From CAZMGB01 sp964565775 (GTDB lineage: Bacteria > Chloroflexota > Dehalococcoidia > DSTF01 > JALHUB01): DNA of 32,065 nucleotides. Positions 30,678-32,065 of this stretch are shown here, in pieces (position 1 is the stretch's first letter; the number at the start of each line of letters is the position of its first letter). The stretch spans positions 1 to 32,065 of the forward strand of contig CAZMGB010000025.1 of assembly GCA_964565775.1 (NCBI GenBank). Direction: 5' to 3'. A program made the position numbers and the translations under genes. The notes beneath the pieces are model-generated. The model worked only from the letters and a program-made list of their open reading frames with translations. It did not search any database and had not been told where the DNA came from.

Positions 30678-30887
30678 CTATGGGACAGGATCATATCCAC
30701 CCCGGGAGAGAGGGTTGCAGCGCAGCAGTCGTTTTCCGGTGAGCCATGCACCCTTCACCAGCCCGTGCTTTTCGATAGCCTCGTAGCTGTAGTGGGAGCA
30801 GGTAGGCTGAAAGCGACAGGCGGGCGGTCGCCCCGGCGAGACGTTCCGCTGGTACGTGCCTATGGCTGCGAGAACGAGTCTCTTCAT
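30678..30887 (-). CDS. yidD: membrane protein insertion factor YidD
   Basis: The product is 69 residues from the ATG at 30887, which overlaps the rnpA stop (ATGA). The family pattern is complete: GTYQRNVSP, then CRFQPTCSHYSYEAIEKHG, then GAWLTGKRLLRCNPLSRGGYDPVP, with the three conserved cysteines. YidD is a small amphipathic protein that helps YidC. In most bacteria it sits between rnpA and yidC, as here, except that a propeller lipoprotein and parS intervene. Confidence 0.95.
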   Translation of the reverse strand: MKRLVLAAIGTYQRNVSPGRPPACRFQPTCSHYSYEAIEKHGLVKGAWLTGKRLLRCNPLSRGGYDPVP

Positions 30888-31261
30888 GGCTCTGGCTGCC
30901 TGTCTTCCCTCGTCTCCTTCGCGGGCGCGCCCCGCTCCAGGACGTGGGCTCGCGAGAGCAGTCCGGCCAGCGCACGCCGCAACTCGTGATAGTCGACGGT
31001 GGCGGCCGGACGGCGGGCGCTTATCACAACATCCCAACCGGGCTGAATGGCAAGGGAGCGTATCCCCTCCCGCAGTCGCCTCCTCACACGGTTCCGCACG
31101 ACGGCCTTTCCCAGGCCCTTTCCCACAGAGAAGCCGTAGCGGTTGTAGGGGAGACGGTTCCGTAAGAGCCGCAAGGCTACCAGTTGGTTGGCAGAGGCGC
31201 GACCCTTGCGGTAGACGGCATCGAAGTCCTTGGTCTTCCTTAACCGTTCTTGCCGGCGCAT
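30884..31261 (-). CDS. rnpA: ribonuclease P protein component
   Basis: RnpA is the basic protein cofactor of RNase P, which trims tRNA 5' leaders. The product is 125 residues from the ATG at 31261. RLRKTKDFDAVYRKGR at the N-terminus and the RNR block RYGFSVGKGLGKAVVRNRV followed by RRRLRE are diagnostic. The C-terminal 20 residues are a charged extension. It follows rpmH by 28 bp and overlaps yidD. Confidence 0.96.
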   Translation of the reverse strand: MRRQERLRKTKDFDAVYRKGRASANQLVALRLLRNRLPYNRYGFSVGKGLGKAVVRNRVRRRLREGIRSLAIQPGWDVVISARRPAATVDYHELRRALAGLLSRAHVLERGAPAKETREDRQPEP

Positions 31262-31289
31262 ATGGGCCGGCCGCCTGCCCGCGACCGAG

Positions 31290-31430
31290 CTAGACCACGG
31301 TGAGCCGCCTGCGTCCCTTGAGGCGTCGGGCGCGGAGGACGCGGCGGCCGCCGGGAGTGCTCATGCGGGCTCGAAAGCCGTGCTCTCGCCGTCGAGGGAT
31401 GCGCTTGGGCTGGTAGGTGCGCTTCGGCAC
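31290..31430 (-). CDS. rpmH: 50S ribosomal protein L34
   Basis: The product is 46 residues from a GTG at 31430, with GGAGAGG upstream. The sequence VPKRTYQPKRIPRRREHGF, then RARMSTPGGRRVL, is typical L34. Longer starts in the same frame would extend through the ribosome-binding site into the promoter. It heads the rpmH-rnpA-yidD operon. Confidence 0.97.
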   Translation of the reverse strand: MPKRTYQPKRIPRRREHGFRARMSTPGGRRVLRARRLKGRRRLTVV

Positions 31431-31461
31431 GGGCGCCTCTCCAATCGCTAACTTCTGAACC

Positions 31462-31490
31462 ATTGTAGTCGCCGCTCTGGGGGGTGTCAA
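31462..31490 (-). promoter_or_regulatory. strong promoter of the rpmH operon
   Basis: Read on the minus strand, TTGACA (31485-31490), a 17-bp spacer and TACAAT (31462-31467) are nearly ideal sigma70 elements. The leader before the rpmH GTG would be about 25 nt. Confidence 0.75.
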
Positions 31491-31539
31491 TGAGAGTGCA
31501 GGGTGATGGAGGGCGGGTGGCTGGGCGGCGGTGTCGCCC

Positions 31540-32065
31540 TCAGGGCAGCGCGTAGAGCTGGTGGTAGCGGGCGAGGTTCTCGACGACGCTGGTGACGTAG
31601 TCGTAGGTCTCGTCGAATTCGATGCTCTCGAGGAAGAGGTCTACGTCATCGCCCGCGGAGTCTCGCCAGCGGGCGGCGTTGCCGGGGCCGGCGTTGTAGG
31701 CGGCGAGGGCGTCGTAGAGGTTGCCGGCGAAGGCGGCGAGCTGCTGCGAGAGGTAGTGGGCGCCGAAGGGTATGCTCACGGACGGCCGGTACAGGTCTTC
31801 GGCCTCGAAATCTGTGTAGCCGAGGCTGCCGGCGATGTCGCGGCCGGTGTCGGTGAGGATCTGGGTGAGGCCGAGGGCCCCGGCCGACGACCCGGCATCC
31901 GGATCGAAGAAGCTCTCCTGTCGGATCATCGCCAGCAGGACCAGGGGTGAGATCTGCTCGCTCTGGGCCGCGCTCTCGATGAGGCTGGTGTAGTCGGCGG
32001 GGTAGGCGAGGCGAAGGATCGCGGGCGGCGCCTCGGCGGCTGCCTCGGCGGGTATGGCGTCGAGG
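31540..32065 (-). CDS. soluble lytic murein transglycosylase, C-terminal part (partial)
   Basis: The frame stays open to the right edge of the window, upstream of the apparent ATG at 31929, so the 5' end is missing. The visible 174 residues hold the SLT catalytic domain: LAYPADYTSLIESAA, SPLVLLAMIRQESFFDP with the catalytic Glu, SSAGALGLTQI, SIPFGAHYLSQQL and ALAAYNAGPGNAARW, ending ETYDYVTSVVENLARY. These enzymes cleave peptidoglycan between MurNAc and GlcNAc to form anhydro-MurNAc. The pattern fits the Slt70 family and implies a peptidoglycan wall. Confidence 0.92.
   Translation of the reverse strand, partial: LDAIPAEAAAEAPPAILRLAYPADYTSLIESAAQSEQISPLVLLAMIRQESFFDPDAGSSAGALGLTQILTDTGRDIAGSLGYTDFEAEDLYRPSVSIPFGAHYLSQQLAAFAGNLYDALAAYNAGPGNAARWRDSAGDDVDLFLESIEFDETYDYVTSVVENLARYHQLYALP

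Noticed and set aside
31431..31539. Chromosome origin between rpmH and the next gene
   Set aside because: The region is short, not AT-rich, has no DnaA-box cluster, and is occupied by the rpmH promoter.
1..32065. CRISPR array or phage-like region
   Set aside because: No regularly spaced short repeats and no structural phage, integrase or Cas-like genes were found on either strand.

Overview
The window is about 32 kb of dense, GC-rich bacterial DNA carrying housekeeping genes from near a chromosome origin. I infer an uncultured Chloroflexota member, possibly related to Dehalococcoidia. The grounds are the XRE regulator/DUF2851 pair, the CIRCE-controlled groESL, a bacterial deoxyhypusine-synthase-like gene behind speD, many GTG and a few TTG starts, and short palindromic repeats of a kind common in such genomes. 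No taxonomic marker was compared, so this is only an impression.

Layout. 1-5.3 kb: the 5' end of a DUF402-like gene, an enoyl-CoA hydratase, a B12-binding radical SAM gene enclosed by a 164-bp direct repeat of the hydratase 3' end, a lipoprotein, a degenerate PP2C-like protein and tsaD. 5.3-7.1 kb: DUF2851 behind an XRE regulator whose promoter holds a palindrome. 7.1-8.5 kb: an AT-richer islet with a HicB/HicA-like pair and a decayed transposase. 8.5-10.8 kb: promoter, CIRCE, groES and groEL. 10.9-14.4 kb (minus): a crotonase lacking both hydratase glutamates, an OsmC-like protein, an M16 peptidase and a metallo-beta-lactamase-fold hydrolase. 14.6-20.7 kb (plus): a small DUF3303-like protein, a second MBL-fold protein with a winged-helix tail, an HEPN-motif protein, lysA, holB and ricT.

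20.7-24.8 kb is a polyamine locus. It holds a promoter with an operator-like palindrome, a 220-nt structured leader, speD, a deoxyhypusine-synthase-like gene, an inserted class II Fic gene with its own promoter, and an agmatinase. 24.8-31.5 kb (minus) is the origin-proximal cluster, in transcription order rpmH, rnpA, yidD, a perfect parS site, a PQQ-propeller lipoprotein, yidC, jag, a PfkB-family kinase, parA, parB and dinB. The window ends inside a lytic transglycosylase gene.

Two themes stand out. First, a conserved backbone is interrupted by small islets of visibly lower GC (radical SAM; HicBA plus transposase remnant; HEPN; Fic), each at a gene boundary. Second, three good sigma70-type promoters (XRE, the MBL-fold hydrolase, speD) carry a perfect dyad in or overlapping the 17-bp spacer, which suggests local repressor control. 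The best candidates for something undescribed are the speD leader with its DHS-like partner, and the radical SAM cargo flanked by a duplicated gene end. No CRISPR array, rRNA or tRNA gene was seen.
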